Under the pieces are notes generated by a model. It worked only from the letters and a program-made list of their open reading frames with translations. It was not told where the DNA came from and did no database searches. A stretch of 64,000 nucleotides of DNA, taken from Rhodobacteraceae bacterium UBA6197. Lineage in GTDB: Bacteria; Pseudomonadota; Alphaproteobacteria; Rhodobacterales; Rhodobacteraceae. Positions 50,042-57,610 of this stretch are shown piece after piece. The stretch is taken from contig DISZ01000019.1 of the NCBI GenBank assembly GCA_002422085.1, positions 1 through 64,000 on the forward strand, in the 5' to 3' direction. A program made the translations under genes and the position numbers. Position 1 is the stretch's first letter. Each line of letters opens with the position of its first letter.

Positions 50042-51772
50042 TCAGTTCGAGGTGGGTGGCGTGCCGAAGTTCGGGGCACCGCCACCAAGCCCACCGCCCA
50101 GGCCGCCACCAAGTCCGCCACCAAGTCCACCGCCCAGACCACCGCCCATGCCGCCAAGACCCGGCATATCGGGTAGCGTCATCTGAATGGTCGACGGGTC
50201 GAGCTTCGGGCCCTTGTAGTGCATCACCATGCCCGGGAAACTGATGACAATGGCAATCATCGCCACCTGAATAAAGACGAACGGCACCGCCCCCCAGTAA
50301 ATCTCGGAGGTTTTCACCGGCGCCATGGTCTTGCCAGTCACCTTGTCCAGATACGGCACCTTGGCCGCGACCGACCGCAGATAGAACAGCGCGAAGCCGA
50401 ACGGCGGGTGCATGAACGAGGTCTGCATGTTGACGCCGAGGATGACCCCGAACCAGATCAGGTCGATCCCCATCTTTTCGGCGGCAGGCGCCAGAAGCGG
50501 AACGATGATGAACGCCAGCTCGAAGAAATCCAGAAAGAACGCCAGCAAAAACACCATGATCGACACCACGATCAGGAAGCCCATCTCGCCCCCCGGCAGC
50601 GAGGTCAGCAGATGCTCGACCCACAGATGCCCGTTCACGCCGTAAAAGGTCAGCGAAAACACCCGCGCGCCCAGAAGGATGAACATCACGAAGGCCGAAA
50701 GCCGCGTGGTCGAGGCCAGCGCCTGCTTTATCACATCAATGGTCAGACGACGTTTGACCCCAGCCAGCACCAGCGCGCCAACCGCGCCCATGGCGCCGCC
50801 CTCGGTCGGGGTGGCCACGCCCAGAAAGATCGTGCCCAAGACCAGAAAGATCAACGCCAGCGGCGGGATCAACACGATCACCACCTGTTGCGCAAGCCGT
50901 GACATCGCGTTGATTTTCAATGCCTTGTCCAAAATCGCCAGGACATAGATCACGATCACCGCCAGCGCCGCCGCCAGAATGCCGGCGTTGTTGCCATGGC
51001 TGTCGGCCATCCACATCTTGGCGAAGTAGAACACCGCCCCCGCGACGATCAGCGCCGCCGCGAGCGAGGTCACCCCCGACCCCAGCGTGCGCGCCGCCTT
51101 CGGCAGCGCCGGCATCGATTTCGGGAAGAAGATCGACATCACCAGGACATAGCTCAGATAAAGCCCGGTCAGCACCAACCCCGGATAAAGCGCACCGCGA
51201 TACATGTCGCCGACCGATCGGCCCAGCTGGTCGGCCAGAACGATCAGCACAAGGCTGGGCGGAATGATCTGCGCCAACGTGCCCGAGGCCGCAATAACCC
51301 CCGATGCGACCCTGCGGTCATAGCCATAGCGCAGCATGATCGGCAACGAGATCAACCCCATCGCGATCACCGAGGCCGCAACGACCCCCGTGGTGGCCGC
51401 CAACAGCGCGCCCACGATAATCACCGCATAGGCCAGACCGCCCCGCACCGGGCCGAACAACTGGCCGATCGTGTCCAGCAGATCCTCGGCCATGCCAGAT
51501 CGTTCCAGCACGATGCCCATGAAGGTGAAGAAGGGAATGGCCAGCAATGTCTCGTTCGACAAGACCCCCCAGAACCGCTCTGGCAACGCGTTCAGCAAGG
51601 GCCAGCTGAGGTTGATCGACCCATTCGACATCGGCGCCAGCTCGACCCCGACGACAAAGAAAAGCAGCCCGTTCGCGGCCAGCGCGAACGCCACCGGATA
51701 GCCCACAAGCAAGAAGAAGACGAGAGAGGCAAACATGATTGGCGCCATGTTCTGCGCGATAAACTCCATCAT
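50042..51772 (-). CDS. dctM: TRAP transporter large permease subunit (TakM/DctM-like)
   Basis: A 576-residue membrane protein of the DctM family, the sodium-coupled transport subunit. About 12 to 14 hydrophobic helices; typical segments are FPLLVGYPVAFALAANG-like start, FTFMGIVLERSGMAEDLL, and HPPFGFALFYLRSVA. The C-terminus carries an unusual Gly-rich tail with at least five GGGL repeats (about 548-572). Its start overlaps the dctQ stop by four bases. It probably serves the TakP-like proteins encoded on the other strand. Confidence 0.92.
   Translation of the reverse strand: MMEFIAQNMAPIMFASLVFFLLVGYPVAFALAANGLLFFVVGVELAPMSNGSINLSWPLLNALPERFWGVLSNETLLAIPFFTFMGIVLERSGMAEDLLDTIGQLFGPVRGGLAYAVIIVGALLAATTGVVAASVIAMGLISLPIMLRYGYDRRVASGVIAASGTLAQIIPPSLVLIVLADQLGRSVGDMYRGALYPGLVLTGLYLSYVLVMSIFFPKSMPALPKAARTLGSGVTSLAAALIVAGAVFYFAKMWMADSHGNNAGILAAALAVIVIYVLAILDKALKINAMSRLAQQVVIVLIPPLALIFLVLGTIFLGVATPTEGGAMGAVGALVLAGVKRRLTIDVIKQALASTTRLSAFVMFILLGARVFSLTFYGVNGHLWVEHLLTSLPGGEMGFLIVVSIMVFLLAFFLDFFELAFIIVPLLAPAAEKMGIDLIWFGVILGVNMQTSFMHPPFGFALFYLRSVAAKVPYLDKVTGKTMAPVKTSEIYWGAVPFVFIQVAMIAIVISFPGMVMHYKGPKLDPSTIQMTLPDMPGLGGMGGGLGGGLGGGLGGGLGGGLGGGAPNFGTPPTSN
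50080..50160. repeat. Gly-tail coding repeat of dctM
   Basis: Imperfect 12-bp repeats (read on the plus strand CCACCAAGTCCG, CCACCGCCCAGG and the like) that encode the GGGL repeats at the C-terminal end of the DctM-like protein. Confidence 0.85.
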
Positions 51773-52353
51773 TTGGAGATCTCCTCCAACAGCGCCTTGG
51801 CTTCCATTTCGGCCATCTCATGCGATGAGATGAACGGCGTCGGGTCGGGGATCGCGCCATTCATGACGGCGATCTTCTTGATGACCTCGGACAGGCCTTG
51901 CAACCACAGTTGCGAAAAACCGATCAGCAGCAACGTCTTGGCGGGCCAGATGATCAAACCACCCGCATTGGTCGAAACCTCGCCATTGCGCATCGACAAG
52001 CCAACCCACGGCACGAACAGCCAGATCATCAGCGTCACGAATGGCATCAGGAAGAGAAGGTGCCCCAGAAGATCGATCCAGTGCTGTGCGCGCCGTGACA
52101 GCGCGCCATAGAGGATGTCGATGCGGATGTGTTCGTTTTGTTTGAGCGTATAGGCCGAAGCCATGAGAAAGGCCGCCCCATAAAGATACCATTGCAGTTC
52201 CAACCACGAATTCGACGACATGTTCATGGTCTTGCGAATGATCGCGTTGATCGCGCTGACCAGAACCGCAATCAGGATAAGCCACGAAACGGACTTGCCT
52301 ATGACTTCGTTCATCCGGTCGATGCCGCGCGAAAGGGCAAGCAGTCCGCCCAT
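51769..52353 (-). CDS. dctQ: TRAP transporter small permease subunit (TakQ/DctQ-like)
   Basis: A 194-residue protein with four predicted helices of the DctQ family. WLELQWYLYGAAFLMASAYTLKQNEHIRIDILY is the diagnostic region. Coupled to dctM by a 4-bp overlap. The promoter region holds the 19-bp site shared with takP copy 2. The ribosome site GGGAGGA lies 5-11 bases upstream of the start at 52353. Confidence 0.92.
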   Translation of the reverse strand: MGGLLALSRGIDRMNEVIGKSVSWLILIAVLVSAINAIIRKTMNMSSNSWLELQWYLYGAAFLMASAYTLKQNEHIRIDILYGALSRRAQHWIDLLGHLLFLMPFVTLMIWLFVPWVGLSMRNGEVSTNAGGLIIWPAKTLLLIGFSQLWLQGLSEVIKKIAVMNGAIPDPTPFISSHEMAEMEAKALLEEISK

Positions 52354-52786
52354 ATCGTTCCTCCCCTGACATTGCCAAAGTTTCCTCGCAGGCCGAGGCT
52401 CTGACGTTCTATCGTTGCGTTTTTATGGCTGAGCGGCGCCCAACCGTCAATAATATTGCCCCGCTTTGGTATGAAAAGCTAACCACCTGCCGCGGTTTTC
52501 TGGTTTTCCCTACGGTTCATCAGGCCCGTTCGTTCAGGCGCGCGCACACCGAGAACCCGAGCCTTGGATTTTCGCACGATAGAAGCGCTTTTGCCTGAAT
52601 AAAAGCCGCGATATGCGTGTTTTCGCGCGCCGGGCGCGAACGCGATGGTCGCCGCCGGACCGCGCATTGCCGCACAACGCACCCCTCCCCAGACTGCTTT
52701 TCGTTAAGTTGCGAATAACCCGACATGAAAGCAACTTTCAGAAAGAAATTTAACTTGCCTGCGACATAATATTCAGTTTTTTGGCA
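52354..52786. promoter_or_regulatory. divergent control region between dctQ and ilvI
   Basis: About 430 bp with no gene, AT-richer than average. The dctQ side holds the 19-bp site at 52467-52485. The ilv side has the inverted repeat AAGTTGC (52706-52712)/GCAACTT (52731-52737), 50 bp upstream of the ilv -35 box, a possible activator or Lrp-type site. Confidence 0.5.
52467..52485. promoter_or_regulatory. candidate operator upstream of dctQ
   Basis: TGGTATGAAAAGCTAACCA, 113 bp upstream of the dctQ start. It matches the takP2 site (48010-48028) at 14 of 19 positions, including both ends TGGT and TAACCA. Confidence 0.5.
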
Positions 52787-52815
52787 TTGACGCCCCCAAA
52801 ACCTCTGCCTAATGT
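52787..52815 (+). promoter_or_regulatory. ilv promoter
   Basis: TTGACG (52787-52792) and TAATGT (52810-52815) with a 17-bp spacer, close to the sigma-70 consensus. Transcription would start near 52822, giving the attenuator leader. Confidence 0.75.
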
Positions 52816-52843
52816 CCGCCGCAATGACAAAGAGGGGCAAGCT

Positions 52844-52891
52844 ATGGCTGCGATCCTTGTAGATGTAGGGGGAAGGCGTATGGGCCGGTAA
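52844..52891 (+). CDS. ilvL: ilv leader peptide
   Basis: A 15-residue peptide, MAAILVDVGGRRMGR, behind the ribosome site GAGGGG at 52831-52836. Codons 2-6 and 8 spell Ala-Ala-Ile-Leu-Val and Val, the end products of the pathway, so ribosome stalling would report shortage of branched-chain aminoacyl-tRNA. The stop codon lies 25 bp before the terminator stem. Confidence 0.88.
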   Translation: MAAILVDVGGRRMGR

Positions 52892-52942
52892 CGGAAATCC
52901 CGTTTGGTTCCCTTGCGCCCCCGCCGAAATCGGGGGCTTTTT
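52890..52942 (+). terminator. ilv attenuator: antiterminator and terminator stems
   Basis: Stem AACGG (52890-52894)/CCGTT (52900-52904) overlaps the leader stop. The terminator is a perfect 7-bp stem GCCCCCG (52917-52923)/CGGGGGC (52931-52937) with seven-base loop and five T residues (52938-52942). It lies 28 bp ahead of the ilvI start, as expected of transcription attenuation. Confidence 0.88.
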
Positions 52943-52969
52943 CTTGTCTGACGGGCTGATGGAGAATTG

Positions 52970-54727
52970 ATGATGTCACGGGCGATGACCGGCGCGAAGA
53001 TGGTGGTTCAGGCACTGAAGGATCAGGGCGTGGATGTGGTGTTTGGCTACCCTGGTGGGGCGGTCTTGCCGATTTATGACGAGGTTTTCCAGCAAAACGA
53101 CATCAGACATATCCTGGTGCGCCATGAACAGGGCGCCGTGCATATGGCCGAGGGCTATGCCCGCTCGACCGGCAGGCCGGGCGTGGTTCTGGTGACTTCG
53201 GGGCCGGGGGCGACCAATGCCGTGACGGGGATGGTTGACGCGCTTTTGGACAGCATCCCGCTGGTGGTGCTTTCGGGCCAGGTTCCGACTTTCATGATCG
53301 GGACCGACGGCTTTCAGGAGGCCGATACCGTTGGCATCACCCGCCCCTGCACCAAGCACAACTGGTTGGTGAAAGACACCGACAAGCTGGCCGAGACCAT
53401 CCATCAGGCGTTTCATGTGGCCACGACCGGCCGTCCGGGCCCGGTGCTGGTCGACATCCCCAAGGACGTGCAATTCGCCACCGGCACCTATACCGGGCCG
53501 AAATCCGCGCGGGTCGATCACTACCAACCCAAGGTCAAGGGCGACATCGCGGCGATCACCAAGCTGGTCGAGATGATCGAAACCGCCGAACGCCCGGTGT
53601 TCTACACCGGCGGCGGGGTCATCAATTCCGGCCCGGCGGCAAGTCAGCTGATGCGGGAACTGGTCGATGCGACAGGCTTTCCGATCACCTCGACGCTGAT
53701 GGGCCTCGGCGCCTACCCCGCCTCGGGCAAGAACTGGCTGGGGATGCTGGGGATGCACGGGCTTTACGAGGCCAACCTGGCGATGCACGGCTGCGATCTG
53801 ATGATCAACCTCGGGGCGCGCTTTGATGACCGGATCACCGGGCGGATTGCCGATTTCAGCCCGAAATCGACCAAGGTTCATGTCGATATCGACGCCAGTT
53901 CGATCAACAAGGTGATCGAGGTCGATCTGCCCATTCTGGGGGATGTCGGTCATGTGCTGGAAGACGCGCTGAAGGTCTGGAAGGCGCGCGGGCGCAAGGT
54001 GAACGCCCCCGCGCTGGCCAAGTGGTGGACGCAGATCCAGACCTGGCAGGCGAAGAAATGCCTGTCCTATCGGGGGTCGACCAGCCTGATCAAACCGCAA
54101 TATGCGTTGGAACGGCTGGAGGCGCTGACCAAGGACCGCGACCGCTATATCACCACCGAGGTTGGCCAGCACCAGATGTGGGCCGCGCAACACCTTGGCT
54201 TTGAGGCGCCGAACCGCTGGATGACCTCGGGCGGGTTGGGCACGATGGGCTATGGGTTGCCCGCCTCGATCGGGGTGCAGGTCGCGCATCCCGAAGCGCT
54301 GGTCATCAATGTGGCCGGCGACGCGAGCTGGCTGATGAACATGCAAGAAATGGGCACCGCGGTGCAGTTTCGCGCGCCGGTCAAGCAGTTCATTCTGAAC
54401 AATGAACGTCTGGGCATGGTGCGCCAGTGGCAGCAATTGCTGCACGGCGAGCGCTACAGCCAAAGCTGGTCGGAAAGCCTGCCCGATTTCGTCAAACTGG
54501 CTGAAGCGTTCGGCTGCAAGGGCATCCGCTGTAGTGACCCGGCCAAGCTGGATGACGCGATTATCGAGATGCTGGACTATGACGGGCCGGTCATTTTTGA
54601 CTGCCTTGTTGAAAAGCACGAAAACTGCTTTCCGATGATCCCGAGCGGAAAACCGCATAACGAAATGATCCTGGGAGATGCCGATACCGAGGGCGCGATT
54701 GGCGCCAAGGGTGCGGTCCTGGTGTAA
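52970..54727 (+). CDS. ilvI: acetolactate synthase large subunit
   Basis: Thiamine-diphosphate enzyme that makes 2-acetolactate and 2-aceto-2-hydroxybutyrate, the first common step to Val, Leu and Ile. About 585 residues: FGYPGGAVLPIYDE with the active-site Glu region further on (RHEQGAVHMAEGYARSTG), FAD-binding middle domain (HVDIDASSINKVI) and the ThDP site GDASWLMNMQEMGTA with NNERLGMVRQWQ. Start 52970 or 52973, with GGAGAA upstream. First gene of ilvI-ilvH. Confidence 0.97.
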   Translation: MMSRAMTGAKMVVQALKDQGVDVVFGYPGGAVLPIYDEVFQQNDIRHILVRHEQGAVHMAEGYARSTGRPGVVLVTSGPGATNAVTGMVDALLDSIPLVVLSGQVPTFMIGTDGFQEADTVGITRPCTKHNWLVKDTDKLAETIHQAFHVATTGRPGPVLVDIPKDVQFATGTYTGPKSARVDHYQPKVKGDIAAITKLVEMIETAERPVFYTGGGVINSGPAASQLMRELVDATGFPITSTLMGLGAYPASGKNWLGMLGMHGLYEANLAMHGCDLMINLGARFDDRITGRIADFSPKSTKVHVDIDASSINKVIEVDLPILGDVGHVLEDALKVWKARGRKVNAPALAKWWTQIQTWQAKKCLSYRGSTSLIKPQYALERLEALTKDRDRYITTEVGQHQMWAAQHLGFEAPNRWMTSGGLGTMGYGLPASIGVQVAHPEALVINVAGDASWLMNMQEMGTAVQFRAPVKQFILNNERLGMVRQWQQLLHGERYSQSWSESLPDFVKLAEAFGCKGIRCSDPAKLDDAIIEMLDYDGPVIFDCLVEKHENCFPMIPSGKPHNEMILGDADTEGAIGAKGAVLV

Positions 54728-54730
54728 ACC

Positions 54731-54781
54731 TCGGGGGCTGCGCGCCCCCGAACCCCTGCGGGATATTTGAACAAAGGTGAA
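54731..54781. repeat. GC hairpin plus dispersed GGGATATTT element, copy f
   Basis: Hairpin TCGGGGGC-TGCGC-GCCCCCGA (54731-54751), then ACCCCTGCGGGATATTTGAACAAAGGTGAAC. It fills the ilvI-ilvH spacer. The AAAGGTGA part is placed so that it supplies the ilvH ribosome site. Confidence 0.65.
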
Positions 54782-54786
54782 CGACA

Positions 54787-55347
54787 ATGGCGGCTTTGAA
54801 CATCAAGAAAGGTTCGACTTCGCATTCGGCCTACGATTTGCGCGACAGCCACAGTCAGGTCGAGGCGAGCCATACGCTGGCGGTGCTTGTCGATAACGAG
54901 GCGGGCGTGCTGGCGCGGGTGATCGGGCTGTTTTCCGGGCGCGGCTACAACATCGACAGCCTGACTGTGGCCGAGGTGGACCACAAGGGGCACCGATCGC
55001 GGATCACGATCGTGACGCGCGGCACGATGTCGGTGATCGAGCAGATCAAGGCTCAGCTTGGCCGGATTGTTCCGGTACATGAGGTGCATGATCTGACGCT
55101 GGAGGGGCGCTCGGTCGAACGCGAGCTGGCTCTGTTCAAGGTGGCGGGCACCGGCGAGAAGCGCGTCGAAGCGCTGCGTCTGGCCGATATCTTTCGCGCC
55201 AATGTTGTTGACAGCACGTTGGAGAGCTTTGTGTTCGAGATCACCGGCACACCGGAAAAGATTGACGCTTTTGCCGATCTGATGCGCCCCTTGGGGTTGG
55301 TCGATGTGGCCCGCACCGGCGTTGCGGCCTTGTCGCGCGGTGTCTGA
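54787..55347 (+). CDS. ilvH: acetolactate synthase small (regulatory) subunit
   Basis: A 186-residue regulatory subunit. The N-terminal ACT domain (LAVLVDNEAGVLARVIGLFSGRGYNIDSLTV) binds valine for feedback inhibition, and the C-terminal ALS_ss domain follows from about 100. The ribosome site AAAGGTGA comes from the dispersed element in the spacer. A terminator follows 62 bp after the stop. Confidence 0.96.
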   Translation: MAALNIKKGSTSHSAYDLRDSHSQVEASHTLAVLVDNEAGVLARVIGLFSGRGYNIDSLTVAEVDHKGHRSRITIVTRGTMSVIEQIKAQLGRIVPVHEVHDLTLEGRSVERELALFKVAGTGEKRVEALRLADIFRANVVDSTLESFVFEITGTPEKIDAFADLMRPLGLVDVARTGVAALSRGV

Positions 55348-55409
55348 CGCCTTGTGGCGCCCGCGGCGGTGGGCGCCCATTTTCCGAACTGTCGATGCCA
55401 AAACAGCCC

Positions 55410-55434
55410 GGCCGCGAAATGCGCGCGGCCTTTT
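55410..55434 (+). terminator. ilvIH terminator
   Basis: A 7-bp stem GGCCGCG/CGCGGCC with loop AAATGCG followed by TTTT, 63 bp past the ilvH stop. Confidence 0.75.
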
Positions 55435-55870
55435 AAACGCGCTTTGGAATCACTAGAGTCTTTTGATATACGGATCAAATCCCGGTTGTATTTAAAATTA
55501 CATTGCAACCATTACTTGTATTCCGCGGATCTATCGGCGCATTTGCAAACCCGAAAAGTCTTTTGAATGTCCTGCCCTTTCAATTGCAGGCGCCGCATGT
55601 CATGGCACCATATGCCGTCATGGCATGCGGTGGTTGGATCTTGCAACCATCAGAGGATCAAAGGGAAATTTACCCAGCGATAAGATAACCGTGAAAGCCG
55701 GCCCAAAGGGCGGCACGGCAGCGCCATATCAAGGTCGGAAAGTCTAACCGTTTGATTAGCATGCGCGGGTCCGTTCGCAAACCTATACAAATAGACAGCT
55801 AGCCGAACCGTTAAGAAAGGCCTAATTTCGAGTGTACTAGAAAGGAGATTATTGATCGTAAGGAGGACCA

Positions 55871-55915
55871 ATGCGCCGCAAAATAAACCGATATGACGAC
55901 ATGTTCAAGAAATAG
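55871..55915 (+). CDS. possible 14-residue peptide with strong ribosome site
   Basis: ATG at 55871 follows TAAGGAGG with five bases spacing, one of the best ribosome sites in the window. The frame ends after 14 residues (MRRKINRYDDMFKK). It is too short for any family assignment. Its position between promoter-like DNA and two hairpins ahead of the LuxR gene suggests a regulatory leader or the remnant of a broken gene. Confidence 0.35.
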   Translation: MRRKINRYDDMFKK

Positions 55916-55984
55916 GTCTTGGGATATGACCCATAAGAGGGAGGCAATTTCAGCAACCCATGCCCGACAAGTTTGTCCGTAGAG

Positions 55985-56037
55985 CCGATTTTGGCGAAAT
56001 CGGTCAGGAATACCCCACCGAAAGTAATACTTTCGGT
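55985..56037. promoter_or_regulatory. two consecutive hairpins ahead of the LuxR gene
   Basis: CCGATTT-TGGCG-AAATCGG (55985-56003) and ACCGAAAG-TAATA-CTTTCGGT (56017-56037) are perfect stems 13 bp apart. Neither has a T-tract on the plus strand. They may fold in the leader RNA or act as operators. Confidence 0.5.
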
Positions 56038-56131
56038 TAGTAAAATAGCCATTTCAACTGTGTTACCATAAAATTTAAATTGTCGGTTCGCTGGTTAAGC
56101 GCATCCTCATGAAAATGACAGGAAAAACTCC

Positions 56132-56884
56132 ATGATTGCGACCAAACCACATATTAGCTTTCGCCAGGAAGTTCAGTCTCCTTGCGGGCGTGATGACGCA
56201 ACAATTTGTTTCGTCGGCTCTGCGATGCAATTTCCCGATACGGTCTTGCGCACGGTTCAGGCCGAAATCGGGCCGGCCCATACCCGACGGGAAGGGTCTC
56301 TGGCGGCGTTGGACGGTCCGGAGTTCTTGCAACACCATCTTTGCGCGATTGTCGTCGACGAACAGAATGCGGAAGATCTGGTCCTGGCTCGTGCCGAGCG
56401 TCATTCGTCACTGGGGCGCGCCAGCACTCTGATCGCCTATATGCACCAAAGCTTTGCTGAAGACCTGATGCAGCGCCACGCGGCGACGATCTGTTCCAAC
56501 ATGATCAGCCTTCTGCCGATGAACCTGAACCTCGACACCTGGCTTTCGATCTTGCGGATGACGCTGGCGGGGGGGCATTACATCCCGCCGGAACTGCTCA
56601 GCCCGCCGGCTCCGGTGCATCACCCTGCGCAGTCGTCGGCCTATGCGGCGACACCGGGGCGCGGCGGCGAGGGCGACAGCGCGGCTGCCATGCATGGGTT
56701 GACCCGGCGGGAAAGCGAAGTGCTGGTCATGCTGGCCTCGGGTCAGCCCAACAAGACCATCGCGACCCGGCTTGAGTTGTCCGAGCATACCGTCAAGTTG
56801 CACATCCATCGGATCATCGCCAAATTGGGCGTTACCAACCGGACCGAAGCCGCCGTGCTGTATCTGCGTCAGCAGGGCGCCTGA
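56132..56884 (+). CDS. LuxR-family transcriptional regulator
   Basis: A 250-residue regulator. The C-terminal LuxR/FixJ helix-turn-helix (about 185-245) is complete: LTRRESEVLVMLASGQPNKTIATRLELSEHTVKLHIHRIIAKLGVTNRTEA. The N-terminal 130 residues resemble a receiver domain in length and in the VVDEQ and LIAYMH stretches, but lack a clear phosphoacceptor Asp cluster, so it may be an atypical receiver. A Pro/Gly-rich linker (145-180) joins the two. No kinase gene is adjacent. Related proteins in this group control exopolysaccharide or biofilm genes; that is only suggestive here. Confidence 0.82.
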   Translation: MIATKPHISFRQEVQSPCGRDDATICFVGSAMQFPDTVLRTVQAEIGPAHTRREGSLAALDGPEFLQHHLCAIVVDEQNAEDLVLARAERHSSLGRASTLIAYMHQSFAEDLMQRHAATICSNMISLLPMNLNLDTWLSILRMTLAGGHYIPPELLSPPAPVHHPAQSSAYAATPGRGGEGDSAAAMHGLTRRESEVLVMLASGQPNKTIATRLELSEHTVKLHIHRIIAKLGVTNRTEAAVLYLRQQGA

Positions 56885-57610
56885 CAGCCTTCAGAAAGTC
56901 TGCCTTGGCCGCGGCGTGCTGCGCTGCGGCCAAGGCATTTCGGGGGTCGATGTCGCAAAGCGCCTCGGGGTCGCGCAGGGTCGCGTCTCGGGCGGGGGAC
57001 TTGACCCTTGCAGGCGCCTGTGCCGAGCATCCCGGAACTGGCCGCCCCGCCCGGCCCAAGAGGACGCGCAGACACGCCTGAGCCCCGATGGGCTGGTCGC
57101 GCCGCGTCGATCGAGAAATCCCGCGCCCTGTAAAACCGATCTGCGGTTTCAAGATCAAGCCGCGCATGCCGTATCTGTTTGTTCTTCATTCAGATACCTG
57201 CGCGTTGCCGTGCCAGAGGCCGCGGGTCAAAGGCCTTGCAAGGGTTCTGTTGTGCGGATCGCGTCAGGGAGCCAACTTGTGACGCCGACAGCTGGATCGA
57301 CCAGCAATGCCTCCGACCCCAAGAACCGGGCACTGGCTGGCCCACAACCGGCACGGTCGCGCCGCGGCTTGTTGGCGATCCGTTGTCCGGCAACAGACGC
57401 GTGCGCGTGGTGTCCGACCTCAGCCCAGAGCCGCCGGCGAAAGCCCTTGGCCGCGAACATCCCCTTCCGGTGGTCAGGGGCCACACCCCCCGTTGATCGA
57501 CAGCACCAAGATCAGAGGGCCCCCATATCGCCGTGCCAAACGGCCATACCGCGCATGGCCCCCGTTCGACGGGGCTGTTGGACAGGCCTTGCGCGAAAGG
57601 AAGTGGCCCG
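56885..57610. other. 0.73-kb gap without recognisable gene
   Basis: Lies between convergent ends of the LuxR gene and the NosL-linked operon. Several open frames on both strands, none with a ribosome site or a family match. Short stretches (for example LIDSTKIRGPP in one plus frame near 57493) recall transposase fragments, but I could not extend the match. No promoter is expected here. Confidence 0.45.

Larger units (their letters stand above)
55435..56131. other. AT-rich gap upstream of the LuxR-type gene
   Basis: About 700 bp clearly richer in A and T than the rest. It holds a short ORF with a strong ribosome site (55871-55915), two hairpins (55985-56003 and 56017-56037), and the inverted repeat TTTGAT-N6-ATCAAA at 55462-55479. 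The minus-strand frame 55849-56052 (67 codons) has balanced amino-acid use but no ribosome site. The composition suggests transferred DNA or a long regulatory leader. Confidence 0.5.

Noticed and set aside
46488..52353. Sigma-54 promoters (GG-N10-GC) at the TRAP genes
   Set aside because: No convincing TGGCAC-N5-TTGC site upstream of takP1, takP2 or dctQ, in line with the GAFTGA-less DctD.
55462..55479. FNR-like box TTGAT...ATCAA
   Set aside because: The spacer is six bases, whereas FnrL needs four (TTGAT-N4-ATCAA); kept only as an inverted repeat.
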